From assembly GCA_900470445.1 (NCBI GenBank), contig UCAU01000018.1, forward strand, positions 1 through 64,000: 64,000 nucleotides of DNA. Direction: 5' to 3'. The stretch comes from Hyphomicrobiales bacterium. Its GTDB lineage: Bacteria; Pseudomonadota; Alphaproteobacteria; Rhizobiales; Devosiaceae. Within the stretch, counting starts at the first letter, position 1, and each line of letters opens with the position of its first letter. Shown here in pieces: positions 44,897-54,283 of the stretch. The notes below the pieces were generated by a model. That model was not told where the DNA came from. It made no database searches and was given only the letters and a program-made list of their open reading frames with translations. A program made the position numbers and the translations under genes.

Positions 44897-47832
44897 CAGC
44901 GGACCTCCTCCGGCTTGGGCGGCGCTTCCTCGCGCACCACGGCCGGCCGCCGCGAGACGCGGGGGGCGCGGACCGATTGGTGGGCGAGCGCGATCAGGAT
45001 GAGGACGGTGGCGCCGACGACAAGGGTGAAGACGCCGAGATCAAAGATCAGCGCGGAAGCCATGGGCACCCGGCCGATAAAGGGGATTTCGGCATATTGG
45101 AAGGCCGTGGTCATGAAGGGATAGCCGAACAGCCAGGAGCCGAGGCCCGTGGCCAGCGCGATCAGCAGGCCCATGCCGATCCAGCGGATGGGCAGGATGC
45201 GCAGGCGTTCTTCCACCCAGCGGGTGCCGCCGGCCATATATTGCAGGATGAAGCCGATGGACATGATGATACCCGCGGCAAAGCCGCCGCCGGGCTGGTC
45301 ATGGCCGCGCATGAAGATGTGCAGCGCCAGAACGATGATGACCGGGAACAGCCATTGCATGATAACGGCCGGGATCATCAGATACTCGTTGATCGTGTCG
45401 CCGGAATTGCGATCGGGACGCTGATCGTCAAAGGCGTTCTGGATGCGCTGCTGTTCGGGCTTTTCGATGGAATCGGAAGCCGGACGGAAGCGGCGCAGCA
45501 AGGCAAAAACGGTGAGCGCGACAATGCCGAGCACGGCGATTTCGCCAAAGGTGTCGAAGCCGCGGAAATCCACCAGCATGACGTTGACCACATTGGTGCC
45601 GCCGCCCAGCTTATAAGAATTTTCGAGGAAGAAGTCGCCAATCCCCTGCCCGGCCGGCCGCGTCATGATGGCATAGGACATCAGCGCCATGCCGCAACCG
45701 GCAATGATGGCGAGGCCCAGATCGCGGATGCGGCGGAAGCGGGCCTTGCGGGACAGCGTGTCGTCGCTGTCGAACTCGACGCGCTTGGGCAGCCAGCGCA
45801 GGCCGAGCAGGATCAGCACGGTGGTCACGATCTCGACCAGCAATTGGGTGACCGCCAGATCGGGCGCGGAGAACCAGACAAAGGTGATGCAGGTGACGAG
45901 CCCCGCCCCACCCAGCAGCACCAGCGCCACCAGACGGTGGAACTTGGCCTGGTAGGTCGCGGCAATGGCGCAGACAATGCCCACGCCCCACACCAGCGCA
46001 AAGGCCGGATCGAATGGGGTGGGCGGCAGGGCCAATTGGCCCACACCAGCAGACAGGGGAATGGCAGCGGCCACGACGGCCAGGGTCACCAGCAAAGCCA
46101 GTTGCGGCTGCAGGCGGCGCGTGCCCAGGAACTTTTCCAGCGCCTTGGCCCATTTCCAGGAAATGGTGACCAGCACGCGCTCGAAAATGCGCTGCCCCTT
46201 GAGATTGCGGATCAGCGGGGGGCCCTCGATGCCGCGCGCCAGATATTTGTAGAGCGCGAGATAAAGCAGCACGCCGCCGACCAGCGCAATGGCGCTCATG
46301 GCAAGCGGGATGTTGAAGCCGTGCCAGATCGAGAGGCTGTAGTAGGGCGTGTCTGGACCGACCACGGACACCACGGCCGCAGCGAGGAATGGCGCGATGG
46401 TGATGCCGGGAATGATGCCGACCAGCAGGCAGAGCAGCACCAGGATTTCGATGGGTCGCCGCATCAGCGCGGGCGGCTCATGCGGTACGCGGTCGAGCCC
46501 GGTGGGCGGGGGGCCGAAGAACACGCCATGCACGAAGCGCAGCGAATAGACGACACTGAACATGCCCGCGATAGTGGCGCCGATCGGCAGGGCAAGATTG
46601 ACGAAGGGATTGGCGTCGCGCAGGGCCGTTTCGGTGAAGAACATTTCCTTGGAGAGGAACCCGTTCAGCAGCGGTACGCCGGCCATGGCGGCGCTGGCGA
46701 CCATGGCCAGGGTTGCGGTGAACGGCATGAACCGGAACAGGCCGCTGAGCTTTCTGATGTCTCGTGTGCCGGTTTCATGGTCGATAATGCCGGCCGCCAT
46801 GAACAGCGAGGCCTTGAAGGTGGCGTGATTGGCGATGTGGAAGATCGCCGCGACGGCGGCGAGCGGGCTGCTCATGCCCAGAAGCGTGGTTATCAGGCCC
46901 AGATGGCTGATGGTGGAATAGGCCAGCAGGCCTTTGAGATCGGTCTGGAAGATGGCGATATAGGCGCCCAGCATCAGCGTGGTCAGGCCGGCAAAGGTGA
47001 CGATCCAGAACCAGGCATCGGTGCCCGCCATGACCGGCCAGAACCGGACCAGCAGGAACACGCCGGCCTTCACCATGGTGGCCGAGTGCAGATAGGCCGA
47101 AACCGGGGTCGGCGCCGCCATGGCGTGGGGCAGCCAGAACTGGAAGGGAAACTGGGCGCTTTTGGTCAGGGCACCCAGCAGCACCAGCAGCAGGGCCGGG
47201 ACATAGAGCGGGTGCGACTTGATGAGATCGCCCGAGGCTAGGACGACATCGAGATCGTAGCTGCCCACGATATGGCCGATGATCAGCATGCCCAGCAATA
47301 GGCCCAGCCCACCCAGCCCGGTGACGGTCAGCGCCATGCGGGCGCCATCGCGCGCCTGGGCCAGGTGGAACCAATAGCCGATCAAGAGGAACGACGTGAT
47401 GCTGGTGAGCTCCCAGAACACCACCAATTGCACGAGATTGCCCGACAGCACCACGCCCAGCATGGAGCCCATGAAGGCGAGGAAAAACGCGAAGAAGCGC
47501 GGCACCGGATCCTTGGGCGACATGTAATAGCGCGCATAGAGCACGACCAGCAGGCCCACGCCGGTGATCAGCAGGCAGAACAGCCAGGCAAAGCCATCGA
47601 TGCGGAAGATGAGATTGAGGCCAAGCTCGGGAATCCAGGAGATTTCCTGGCGCAGCACGCCGCCATCGGTGACTTGCGGATACAGCCAGATGGTAACGGC
47701 GAGACCAAATATAGCGACAGCGGCGGAGAGCCAGGCTTCGGCATTGCGCGCAGATTGCGGCAACAGGGCCGCCACAAGGCTGGCAATGAAGGGCACAACA
47801 ACAATTGCGATCAGGAATATCGAAGACGCCAT
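44896..47832 (-). CDS. mrpAB: Mrp antiporter, fused subunits A and B
   Basis: The 978-residue protein joins two subunits. MrpA (~1-760) is a NuoL-like antiporter unit with Leu-Thr-Lys-Ser-Ala-Gln-Phe-Pro-Phe-Gln-Phe-Trp-Leu-Pro and extra C-terminal helices. MrpB (~830-960) shows Phe-Met-Arg-Gly-His-Asp-Gln-Pro-Gly-Gly-Gly-Phe. The fusion defines group-2 Mrp systems such as rhizobial Pha. The complex exchanges Na+ or K+ for protons and helps in pH and salt tolerance. The start is placed at the ATG at 47832 because the membrane helix begins there; an in-frame GTG 5 codons earlier is possible. No strong ribosome site is seen for either. Confidence 0.93.
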   Translation of the reverse strand: MASSIFLIAIVVVPFIASLVAALLPQSARNAEAWLSAAVAIFGLAVTIWLYPQVTDGGVLRQEISWIPELGLNLIFRIDGFAWLFCLLITGVGLLVVLYARYYMSPKDPVPRFFAFFLAFMGSMLGVVLSGNLVQLVVFWELTSITSFLLIGYWFHLAQARDGARMALTVTGLGGLGLLLGMLIIGHIVGSYDLDVVLASGDLIKSHPLYVPALLLVLLGALTKSAQFPFQFWLPHAMAAPTPVSAYLHSATMVKAGVFLLVRFWPVMAGTDAWFWIVTFAGLTTLMLGAYIAIFQTDLKGLLAYSTISHLGLITTLLGMSSPLAAVAAIFHIANHATFKASLFMAAGIIDHETGTRDIRKLSGLFRFMPFTATLAMVASAAMAGVPLLNGFLSKEMFFTETALRDANPFVNLALPIGATIAGMFSVVYSLRFVHGVFFGPPPTGLDRVPHEPPALMRRPIEILVLLCLLVGIIPGITIAPFLAAAVVSVVGPDTPYYSLSIWHGFNIPLAMSAIALVGGVLLYLALYKYLARGIEGPPLIRNLKGQRIFERVLVTISWKWAKALEKFLGTRRLQPQLALLVTLAVVAAAIPLSAGVGQLALPPTPFDPAFALVWGVGIVCAIAATYQAKFHRLVALVLLGGAGLVTCITFVWFSAPDLAVTQLLVEIVTTVLILLGLRWLPKRVEFDSDDTLSRKARFRRIRDLGLAIIAGCGMALMSYAIMTRPAGQGIGDFFLENSYKLGGGTNVVNVMLVDFRGFDTFGEIAVLGIVALTVFALLRRFRPASDSIEKPEQQRIQNAFDDQRPDRNSGDTINEYLMIPAVIMQWLFPVIIVLALHIFMRGHDQPGGGFAAGIIMSIGFILQYMAGGTRWVEERLRILPIRWIGMGLLIALATGLGSWLFGYPFMTTAFQYAEIPFIGRVPMASALIFDLGVFTLVVGATVLILIALAHQSVRAPRVSRRPAVVREEAPPKPEEVR

Positions 47833-48245
47833 TGTCGCGTGGCACACTCATGAAAAAGGTGGATGGGACGGCTCCGGGCCGCAGGTTCTTGTTTCGCCTA
47901 TGAATCTACTGCCGCGCAACTCCCAAATTTGTCGCGGCCGGTTTTTCTTTTGTGCGGCGCGGCGCCATAAGATCGGGGCAAGATTGCGCTTACCTTGCAA
48001 TGCACCGGCTGGCGGCGCATAATCTGGGACGTTTTCAGCCATCATTGGCGACCTGATCCTGCCGGCATGCCGGTTGTTTGGCGATCCTTAAAACTTGCGA
48101 ACGTTCTCGACCCCGCAGTGCATCTTGCCGCGGGGAACCTGCCGGGCATTCCGGCGCGGCCCCTGGCAAAGCGCCACGGGCCGGCCGATCGTCACACAAC
48201 AGCGCTGCGGGTAGCCGCACGGCACCCATTGGAGTCCAAGCCGAC
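47833..48245. other. Intergenic region between the Mrp operon and a small gene
   Basis: This 413-base divergent promoter region holds no convincing gene. The only structure seen is a perfect 12-base palindrome CCGGCATGCCGG at 48062-48073. A possible start for the next gene lies upstream (48078), but the segment it would add is Arg/Ser-rich and looks non-coding. Confidence 0.5.
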
Positions 48246-48437
48246 ATGCACAAATTCAAGATCGGTGAGGTCCTCGACCTTCTGCCCAGCCATGGCAGCA
48301 GCTCGCGCCGGGCCGGGGAATGCAAGATCGTCGCCCTGCTGCCTTTTGAAGGCCACGTCGTGCAATACAAGGTGCAGGCCAAGACCGAGACCCATCTGCG
48401 CATCGTCAGCGAGAGCGATTTGCGGCCGACCCAGTAG
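48246..48437 (+). CDS. Small basic protein of unknown function
   Basis: The 63-residue protein begins His-Lys-Phe-Lys-Ile-Gly-Glu-Val-Leu and ends Ser-Glu-Ser-Asp-Leu-Arg-Pro-Thr-Gln. It looks like a small beta-barrel: alternating strands, with Ala-Leu-Leu-Pro-Phe-Glu-Gly in the middle. Similar small proteins occur in Hyphomicrobiales without known function (from memory, unchecked). The start at 48246 is chosen because the ordered part begins here. It ends 6 bases before the 144-base palindrome, which may stabilise or end its mRNA. Confidence 0.6.
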   Translation: MHKFKIGEVLDLLPSHGSSSRRAGECKIVALLPFEGHVVQYKVQAKTETHLRIVSESDLRPTQ

Positions 48438-48442
48438 GCCTC

Positions 48443-48586
48443 AGGACCAATCGGTATTCGGCTGATGCTGGCCTGCAAATGGCGGCTTTCTGCGCTTCCG
48501 GTGCTCACGTACGAAAGTACGCTCCGCTCCGGTTCTCGAAAAACCGCCACTTTCGGCTCAGCCTGAACCGAATATCGACTGGTCCT
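48443..48586. repeat. 144-base palindromic intergenic element
   Basis: The two halves are near-inverted copies around a centre at GTAC-GAAA-GTAC (48509-48520). The outer ends read AGGACCAATCGGTATTCGG on the left and its near-inverse on the right. Inner parts with TGCGCTTCCGGTGCTCACG and its partner pair less well. It resembles the rhizobial intergenic mosaic (RIME-like) elements, a resemblance made from memory. It can fold into one long hairpin or cruciform. Only one copy is in the window. Confidence 0.75.
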
Positions 48587-48891
48587 CCCGCCTGCAGAAA
48601 ATGCAGATATACGGGATATTAAGCCCAATCATCCGATAGTGGCCCTCGGGCCGGTTTAAGCGCGCCCATATTGAACTGGGCGGGCTTGGCCTTGCCGCGT
48701 TTTGCGACATGTCAGGCAGCCACGACGATTGCACCGCTGGCGATTGCTAAAATTGCGCGCGGGGATTTGGGGAAATGCAATTCATTTGAGGGCTAGCTGA
48801 CAAGCGCGCTGCGGGGCACCGGCCAAAATCCTGCTCACACATGCGCATCGCGACCCCTCGGGTGAATTTCTGAGAGTGAGTTACTGATCGA
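48587..48891. other. motA upstream region
   Basis: This 305-base region has no gene I can support. GCCCA-TATTGAAC-TGGGC is a perfect short hairpin in its first half. A weak ribosome site (GAGTGAG) lies more than 10 bases before the motA ATG. No sigma-28 or sigma-54 promoter was recognised. Confidence 0.4.
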
Positions 48892-49755
48892 ATGCGCCTC
48901 ATTATCGGCATCGTTATCGTCATCGGCAGCGTGCTGGGTGGATTTGCAGCCATTGGCGGCCACATGGCCGTGCTGTTTCAACCATTCGAATTCGTGATCA
49001 TTCTGGGCGCGGCCATCGGCGCCTTCATCATCGGCAATACCGGGCCGGTGTTGAAGCAGACGCTGGGCTCGCTCGGCACCCTGTTCAAGGGCGCCCGCTA
49101 TAACAAGGCAGCCTATGTTGAACTGCTGGGCATGCAATTCACGTTGTTCAAGCTGATCCAGGCCAAGGGCGTGCTCGCCATCGAGCAGCATATCGAAAAT
49201 CCGCGTGAATCGACGCTGTTCAACCGCTTCCCCACCTTTGCCGGCAATCACCACGCGGTGGAATTCGTCTGCGACTATATGCGCATGGTGACCCTGGGCA
49301 CCAATAATGTGCATGAAATGGAAGCGCTGATGGATGAGGAACTCGAGACCCATCATCAGGAGCGCCATCGGGTGGTGGGCGCTGTGCAGGCGCTGGCCGA
49401 CGGCACCCCGGCCTTGGGCATTGTGGCCGCCGTTTTGGGCGTGATCCACACCATGGGCGCGATCAGCGAGCCGCCTGAAGTGCTGGGCCATATGATCGGC
49501 GGCGCTTTGGTGGGCACATTCTTCGGCGTCTTCGTGGCCTATGGCTTTTTCGCGCCCTTTGCCCAATCGCTGCGCAATATCTATGAATCCGAGGATAAGT
49601 ATTTCCTGTCGCTCAAGACGGGGCTGTTGGCCCATGTCGCCGGCAATCCGCCGGTCATGGCGATCGAATTTGCCCGCAAGATGCTGATGTCGGAAAATAG
49701 GCCGACCTTTGCCGAGGTGGATGCCGCAACGGCCGCCCTGCCGGCGGCGATCTAG
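48892..49755 (+). CDS. motA: Flagellar motor stator protein MotA
   Basis: The 287-residue inner-membrane protein has four helices, an early Gly-Ser-Val-Leu-Gly-Gly-Phe, Phe-Gln-Pro-Phe-Glu-Phe-Val-Ile-Ile-Leu-Gly-Ala-Ala, and a cytoplasmic loop with charged residues that touch the rotor (Glu-Asn-Pro-Arg-Glu-Ser). The conserved Pro/Gly helix Ala-Leu-Val-Gly-Thr-Phe-Phe-Gly-Val follows. With MotB it forms the proton channel that turns the flagellum. motB follows 12 bases later; no other flagellar gene is nearby. Confidence 0.95.
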   Translation: MRLIIGIVIVIGSVLGGFAAIGGHMAVLFQPFEFVIILGAAIGAFIIGNTGPVLKQTLGSLGTLFKGARYNKAAYVELLGMQFTLFKLIQAKGVLAIEQHIENPRESTLFNRFPTFAGNHHAVEFVCDYMRMVTLGTNNVHEMEALMDEELETHHQERHRVVGAVQALADGTPALGIVAAVLGVIHTMGAISEPPEVLGHMIGGALVGTFFGVFVAYGFFAPFAQSLRNIYESEDKYFLSLKTGLLAHVAGNPPVMAIEFARKMLMSENRPTFAEVDAATAALPAAI

Positions 49756-49767
49756 GCGGAGACATAA

Positions 49768-50655
49768 ATGGCCGATTACAGCAACCGCCCGATCATCATC
49801 AAGAAGGTCAAGAAGGTCGCGCACGCCCACCATGGCGGCGCCTGGAAGATTGCCTATGCGGATTTCGTGACCGCGATGATGGCCTTCTTCCTGCTGCTCT
49901 GGCTGATCAGCATGACGACGCCCGAGCAGAAGCAGGGCCTGGCCGATTATTTCGCGCCGCCCAATATCAGCGCCAGCAATAGCGGCTCGGGCGGGGTGAT
50001 GGGCGGTACGGCCATGGACAGCGCCGGCGCGCAAATGTCGGGCAGTGTCTCGACCGAGGCCAAGGCCGATGCGCCCAAGCCGCAGGACAGTGTGGAGAGC
50101 GGCGCAGCAAACGCGTCTAGCCAGAGCCAGGCGCAGGCCGATATCAAGGCCAGCCAGAGCCAGGCCTTTCACAGCGCCGCCGCCAGCATAAGGCAGGCCT
50201 GGCAGGCCATGCCTGACATTACCGAGATTGCCGACAATCTGCTGGTCGAGGAAACGCCGGAGGGGCTCAATATCCAGATCGTAGATCAGGAAGGCCGCCC
50301 GATGTTCCCCGAAGGCTCGAAATTCCCCTTCGAGCTGACGCGCAAGGCCATCGCCGCGATTGCCCCGATCTTGCAGCAATTGCCCAACCAGATCAGCATT
50401 TCCGGACACACCGCGGCAGGCGGCGTGTTCAGCAATCCGCGCTATGGCCCATGGGATCTCTCCAGCGACCGCGCCAATGTGGTGCGCTCGATCCTGAGCG
50501 AATTCGGGCTAGCCGATGACCGTATCGAAGCCGTCACCGGCCGCTCGACCTCGGACCCATTCTTTCCCAACGATCCCTATATGGCGGCCAATCAGCGGGT
50601 GAAGATCACCGTGCTGTATGACGCGCCGCCGGTGCCGCCGGATATGGCGTTTTAG
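49768..50655 (+). CDS. motB: Flagellar motor stator protein MotB
   Basis: The 295-residue protein has one N-terminal membrane helix with the proton-carrying Asp32 (Ala-Asp-Phe-Val-Thr-Ala-Met-Met-Ala-Phe). A Ser/Ala/Gln-rich linker (~75-135) leads to a C-terminal OmpA-type peptidoglycan-binding domain (Ile-Ser-Gly-His-Thr-Ala-Ala-Gly-Gly, later Asn-Gln-Arg-Val-Lys-Ile). The basic start (Ile-Lys-Lys-Val-Lys-Lys) and His-His-Gly-Gly-Ala-Trp-Lys are rhizobial in style. It ends 7 bases from the converging kinase stop. Confidence 0.95.
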   Translation: MADYSNRPIIIKKVKKVAHAHHGGAWKIAYADFVTAMMAFFLLLWLISMTTPEQKQGLADYFAPPNISASNSGSGGVMGGTAMDSAGAQMSGSVSTEAKADAPKPQDSVESGAANASSQSQAQADIKASQSQAFHSAAASIRQAWQAMPDITEIADNLLVEETPEGLNIQIVDQEGRPMFPEGSKFPFELTRKAIAAIAPILQQLPNQISISGHTAAGGVFSNPRYGPWDLSSDRANVVRSILSEFGLADDRIEAVTGRSTSDPFFPNDPYMAANQRVKITVLYDAPPVPPDMAF

Positions 50656-50662
50656 GGAGCGG

Positions 50663-52267
50663 TCAGTTCTGGCGGATGGTTCGTCCGACCTGCTGGAGTG
50701 CGGCGAAGGCTGTCAGTCGCCGCTCGTGCCAGGCGGCGAGATCAGGACTGGGCTGGTAGGTTTCGCCGATTTCCGACATGGCATGCATGGCGGTGCCGAT
50801 ATTGGCATAGCGCCCGGCGGCCACCGCACCCAGGATGGCAGAGCCCAGCAGCACCGGTTCTTCGGACTGCGTTGCAGCCACGGTGATGCCGGTGGCGTCG
50901 GCTAATATCTGGCGGACCAGGGCGCTTTGGCCGGCGCCGCCGCTGATGACGATGGTGTCGATCGCCGTGCCCTGTTCGGCCATGGCGGCAAGGATCTGGC
51001 GGACGCCGTAACCCAGACCGCTTATACCGGCGAGATAGAGGCCGATCAGGCTATCCAAGCTGCGGTCCATGCCCAGCCCAGCGATCAGCGCCTTGGCTTC
51101 AGGATCGGCAAGGGGCGAGCGATTGCCCAGGAATTCGGGCACGACGTGGATGTCGCCAATCAGTGCGGGCGCGGATGCGGCGCCCCGGCGCTGGGCTTCC
51201 TCTGCCAGCCAGGCGACCAGCGACAGACCAGCAGATGCGGCGATCCGGCTGGCTTCGGGCGCGGCGGGATGGAATTGCACCAATTGTTCGATGGCGGCGC
51301 CGGCGGCCGATTGCCCGCCCTCATTGAGCCACAGGCCCGGCATCATGGCCGAATAATAGGGGCCCCAGACGCCGGGGACGAAACTGGGCTGGGTAGTGGT
51401 GGCCATGGTGCAGGCCGAGGTGCCGAACACATAGGCCATGCGCGATTGCACATCGCCGGCTCCGCCCCGCGCGCCCACCGTGCCGATGCCGCCGGCATGG
51501 GCGTCGATCAGGCCAGCGCCGACGGCAATGCCTGACGGAAGACCCATAGCCTCAGCTGCGATAGGTGACAGCCCCTGCCCTAGCGCCGTGCCGCCTGGCA
51601 CGACTTGGGTGCCAATGCGGGCAAAGCCTTCGCGGGCGAGACTGCCGAGGCCAATGGTCTCGAAATAGCCAGCGTCCCAGCGGCCTTCATGGCCGAGATA
51701 GGTCCATTTGCAGGTGAGGGTGCAGATCGAGCGCGTCAGGCTTCCCGTGGCGCGCCAGGTCAGATAGTCGGCCAGATCGAAGAATTGCCAGGCGGACGCA
51801 AAAGTCTGCGGCATGTGTTCGGCCAGCCAGAGCAGCTTTGGGGTTTCCATTTCGGGCGAGATGGTGCCGCCGACATAGTCGAGCACTTTGTGGCGCGTGG
51901 CATTGATGCGTTCGGCCTGATCGAGGGCGCGGTGATCCATCCAGACGATGATATTGCGGTTGGGATCGCCGGAGGCGCCGACGGGTAGTGGCTTGCCGCC
52001 TTCGCCCAGGACGACGAGCGAGCAGGTGGCGTCGAAGCCGATGCCATGGATGGAGGCGGGATCGATGCCCGCCAGTTCAACCGCCTCGCTGACGCTGGCG
52101 CAGACGGCTTGCCAGATATCCTCGCTGGACTGCTCGGCAATGTCGCCGGCTTCCAGATAAAGCGCGATATTGCGTTTGGCCGAAGCCAGCATGATGCCAT
52201 TGGCGTCGAACACCCCGGCCCGGGCGCTGCCGGTGCCGACATCGACGCCGATAAAGTGTTCGGCCAT
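50663..52267 (-). CDS. FGGY-family D-ribulokinase
   Basis: The 534-residue sugar kinase has Gly-Val-Asp-Val-Gly-Thr-Gly-Ser-Ala-Arg at the start (phosphate loop) and Asp-Ala-Thr-Cys-Ser-Leu-Val near residue 85. The Thr-Cys-Ser-Leu-Val word marks the FGGY branch that phosphorylates D-ribulose. A later Ile-Ser-Gly-Gly-Ala-Gly-Gln-Ser is the second phosphate motif. Downstream of a ribitol-type dehydrogenase and an ABC importer, it should convert D-ribulose to ribulose 5-phosphate. It begins 5 bases after the dehydrogenase stop. Confidence 0.88.
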   Translation of the reverse strand: MAEHFIGVDVGTGSARAGVFDANGIMLASAKRNIALYLEAGDIAEQSSEDIWQAVCASVSEAVELAGIDPASIHGIGFDATCSLVVLGEGGKPLPVGASGDPNRNIIVWMDHRALDQAERINATRHKVLDYVGGTISPEMETPKLLWLAEHMPQTFASAWQFFDLADYLTWRATGSLTRSICTLTCKWTYLGHEGRWDAGYFETIGLGSLAREGFARIGTQVVPGGTALGQGLSPIAAEAMGLPSGIAVGAGLIDAHAGGIGTVGARGGAGDVQSRMAYVFGTSACTMATTTQPSFVPGVWGPYYSAMMPGLWLNEGGQSAAGAAIEQLVQFHPAAPEASRIAASAGLSLVAWLAEEAQRRGAASAPALIGDIHVVPEFLGNRSPLADPEAKALIAGLGMDRSLDSLIGLYLAGISGLGYGVRQILAAMAEQGTAIDTIVISGGAGQSALVRQILADATGITVAATQSEEPVLLGSAILGAVAAGRYANIGTAMHAMSEIGETYQPSPDLAAWHERRLTAFAALQQVGRTIRQN

Positions 52268-52272
52268 ATTTT

Positions 52273-53001
52273 TTACAGATCCGTGCTGTGGGGCAGAATG
52301 ACGAGGTCGCGAATGGTCACGTTGCGGGGCCGCGTAAGCATGAACATGACGGCGGCGGCGATCTCGGTCGGCTCGATCAGCCCGCCGGCGGCGAGGGTTT
52401 CATCGAGCTTTTCCTTGGGCCAATCACTGAGCAAAGCCGTCACCACCGGCCCCGGCTGCACCGCGCCGACGCGGATGCCATGCTTGAACACCTGGCGCCG
52501 CACTGTATGCACGAAGGCCTGCACTGCGTGTTTGGAGGCGGTATAGATCGGCTCCCATACGACTGGCACCATGCCCGCTATGGAGCTGGTGACGATGATA
52601 TCGCCGGTCTTTCGTTCGACCATATGCGGCAGCACGGCATGGACGGTCCGGAACACGGCATTGATATTGAGGTTGAGCATGCGGTCCCAGGCGTCGGGAT
52701 CGCCATCGACCACCTCGCCGCCAATATAGGAGCCGGCATTGGCGTGGAAAATGTCGAGCTTGCCGGCTTTGTCGAGGATAGCGGGCAGCATGCCGGCAAC
52801 GCTCGTCGGCTCGGTCAGGTTGACCACGAGCGGGATGGCGTTGGGGCCAAGTTCGGCGCAGATGTCACGCAGCCGCTCTTCGGCGCGGTCGACAAAGAAG
52901 ACCTGAGCGCCCGCCCCCACCAGGGCCTTGGCGCATTCCAGCCCGATCCCCGAGGCGGCGCCGGTGATCGCGGCGACTTTTCCTGACAAATCCTGGTCCA
53001 T
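52273..53001 (-). CDS. SDR dehydrogenase, probable ribitol 2-dehydrogenase
   Basis: The 242-residue SDR has Gly-Ala-Ala-Ser-Gly-Ile-Gly (14-20), Asn-Ala-Gly (88-90), Ser139-Ser140 and Tyr153-Thr-Ala-Ser-Lys157. Its style ([11 protein letters not shown], ending Leu-Val-Ile-Leu-Pro) is that of ribitol 2-dehydrogenases, which oxidise ribitol to D-ribulose. Placement before a D-ribulokinase supports this. The ATG at 53001 gives the usual length; a longer frame adds 34 unlike residues. Confidence 0.85.
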   Translation of the reverse strand: MDQDLSGKVAAITGAASGIGLECAKALVGAGAQVFFVDRAEERLRDICAELGPNAIPLVVNLTEPTSVAGMLPAILDKAGKLDIFHANAGSYIGGEVVDGDPDAWDRMLNLNINAVFRTVHAVLPHMVERKTGDIIVTSSIAGMVPVVWEPIYTASKHAVQAFVHTVRRQVFKHGIRVGAVQPGPVVTALLSDWPKEKLDETLAAGGLIEPTEIAAAVMFMLTRPRNVTIRDLVILPHSTDL

Positions 53002-53038
53002 TTTCGTGTCTTTCAATGCTTTGGGGAGGGATGGCCGC

Positions 53039-54283
53039 TCAGGCGCGGCCATGGGAGGCGCGCGAACGGCGGGCCAGGGAGTCGACGATAACCGCGATGG
53101 CAAGGACGCCGCCGGTGATCATGTAGCGCAGCGAGGAGCTGAGATCGAGCAGGGTCAATCCGCTGGCGATGGACTGGATGACGATGACACCCAGCAGGGC
53201 CGAATAGGCGCTGCCCCGGCCACCGAACAGACTGGTGCCACCGATCACCGCCGCGGCGATGGCGTTGAGATTGACGTCGCCAGTGCCGGCCTGCTGGCTG
53301 GCCGAGGCAAGGCGGGAAGCGGCCAGAATGCCGCCCAGGGAGGCGAACATGGCGCAGAAGACGAAGGCGCTGGTATAGATGGCTTTGACATTGATACCGG
53401 CGCGGCGGGCGGCTTCGCGATTGCCGCCAACGGCGGTCATGGAGCGGCCCCATTGAGTGCGGGTCAGCGCATAATTCATGCCCACGACCAGCACGACGAA
53501 GAGGCCGAACATCCATGGCACGCCACGCGCCTGGTTGAGATAGGCCACGGCCAGTTCGAGCCCGATGGTGACCACGGCGGCGCGCAGGATGACGCCGGTG
53601 AGCGAGTGGGCGGAGAGCCCCGCTGCCCGCCGCCGCGCCGCGGTGCGATAGCCGGTGATCAGCATGGCGAGGCCGGGCAATGCCGCCAGGGCATAGGAGG
53701 CCCAGGCCGGCATGGTCAGCAATTGGCCGAAATTCACCAGCGGAGAGCCATAGGGCAGATTGATCGAGCCGGTGCCGCCGAGCAGGTAAAGCTGGAGGCC
53801 CAGCACGGCCAGCAGGCCCGCCAGAGTGGCCACGAAACTGGGCATGCCGAAGCGGTTATAGAGCTGGGCATAGAGCAGGCCAATCAGCCCGCCGACAACG
53901 ATGGCGGCGAGAATGGCGAGGGCTACGGGCCAACCTTGATTGACCCACAACACGCCAAGCAACGCCGAAGAAAAGCCGCTGACCGAGCCGATGGAGAGGT
54001 CGATTTCGCCCACCATCAGCATCAGCACCACGCCCAGCGCGATGACGCCGACAGTGGAGGAATCGAACAGCAGATTGACCAGGTTCGCGCTCGACAGGAA
54101 GACCGGGTTGAGCGCGGTGAAGACCGTCCAGATGACGATGAGGCCCACCACAACCGGCAGCGCACCGAGATCGCCGCTGCGCACCCGATCCCAAAAGGCG
54201 CGGATGGCGCCGCTGGCGCCTTCATCATGTCTGACCCGCATGTCGGCGCGATCGAGCGGGGTCGGGCTTTCGGTGCCGGTCAT
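53039..54283 (-). CDS. CUT2 sugar ABC importer permease (XylH/RbsC-like, long form)
   Basis: The 414-residue permease is longer than RbsC (~320) and close to XylH, with about 12-14 helices. It has Gly-Glu-Ile-Asp-Leu-Ser-Ile-Gly-Ser, the family's conserved helix 2-3 motif, and Ala-Ala-Arg-Arg-Ala-Gly-Ile-Asn-Val, the ATPase-contact loop. It overlaps the ATPase gene by 4 bases. Confidence 0.93.
   Translation of the reverse strand: MTGTESPTPLDRADMRVRHDEGASGAIRAFWDRVRSGDLGALPVVVGLIVIWTVFTALNPVFLSSANLVNLLFDSSTVGVIALGVVLMLMVGEIDLSIGSVSGFSSALLGVLWVNQGWPVALAILAAIVVGGLIGLLYAQLYNRFGMPSFVATLAGLLAVLGLQLYLLGGTGSINLPYGSPLVNFGQLLTMPAWASYALAALPGLAMLITGYRTAARRRAAGLSAHSLTGVILRAAVVTIGLELAVAYLNQARGVPWMFGLFVVLVVGMNYALTRTQWGRSMTAVGGNREAARRAGINVKAIYTSAFVFCAMFASLGGILAASRLASASQQAGTGDVNLNAIAAAVIGGTSLFGGRGSAYSALLGVIVIQSIASGLTLLDLSSSLRYMITGGVLAIAVIVDSLARRSRASHGRA

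Noticed and set aside
44977..47241. Long plus-strand frame opposite the Mrp A-B gene
   Set aside because: The predicted protein is a Gly/Asp/Gln/His-rich mixture without folds; the opposite strand carries a clear antiporter gene.
48078..48245. Longer N-terminus for the small protein at 48246
   Set aside because: The added residues are Arg/Ser/Pro-rich and unlike the ordered part; no good ribosome site supports it.
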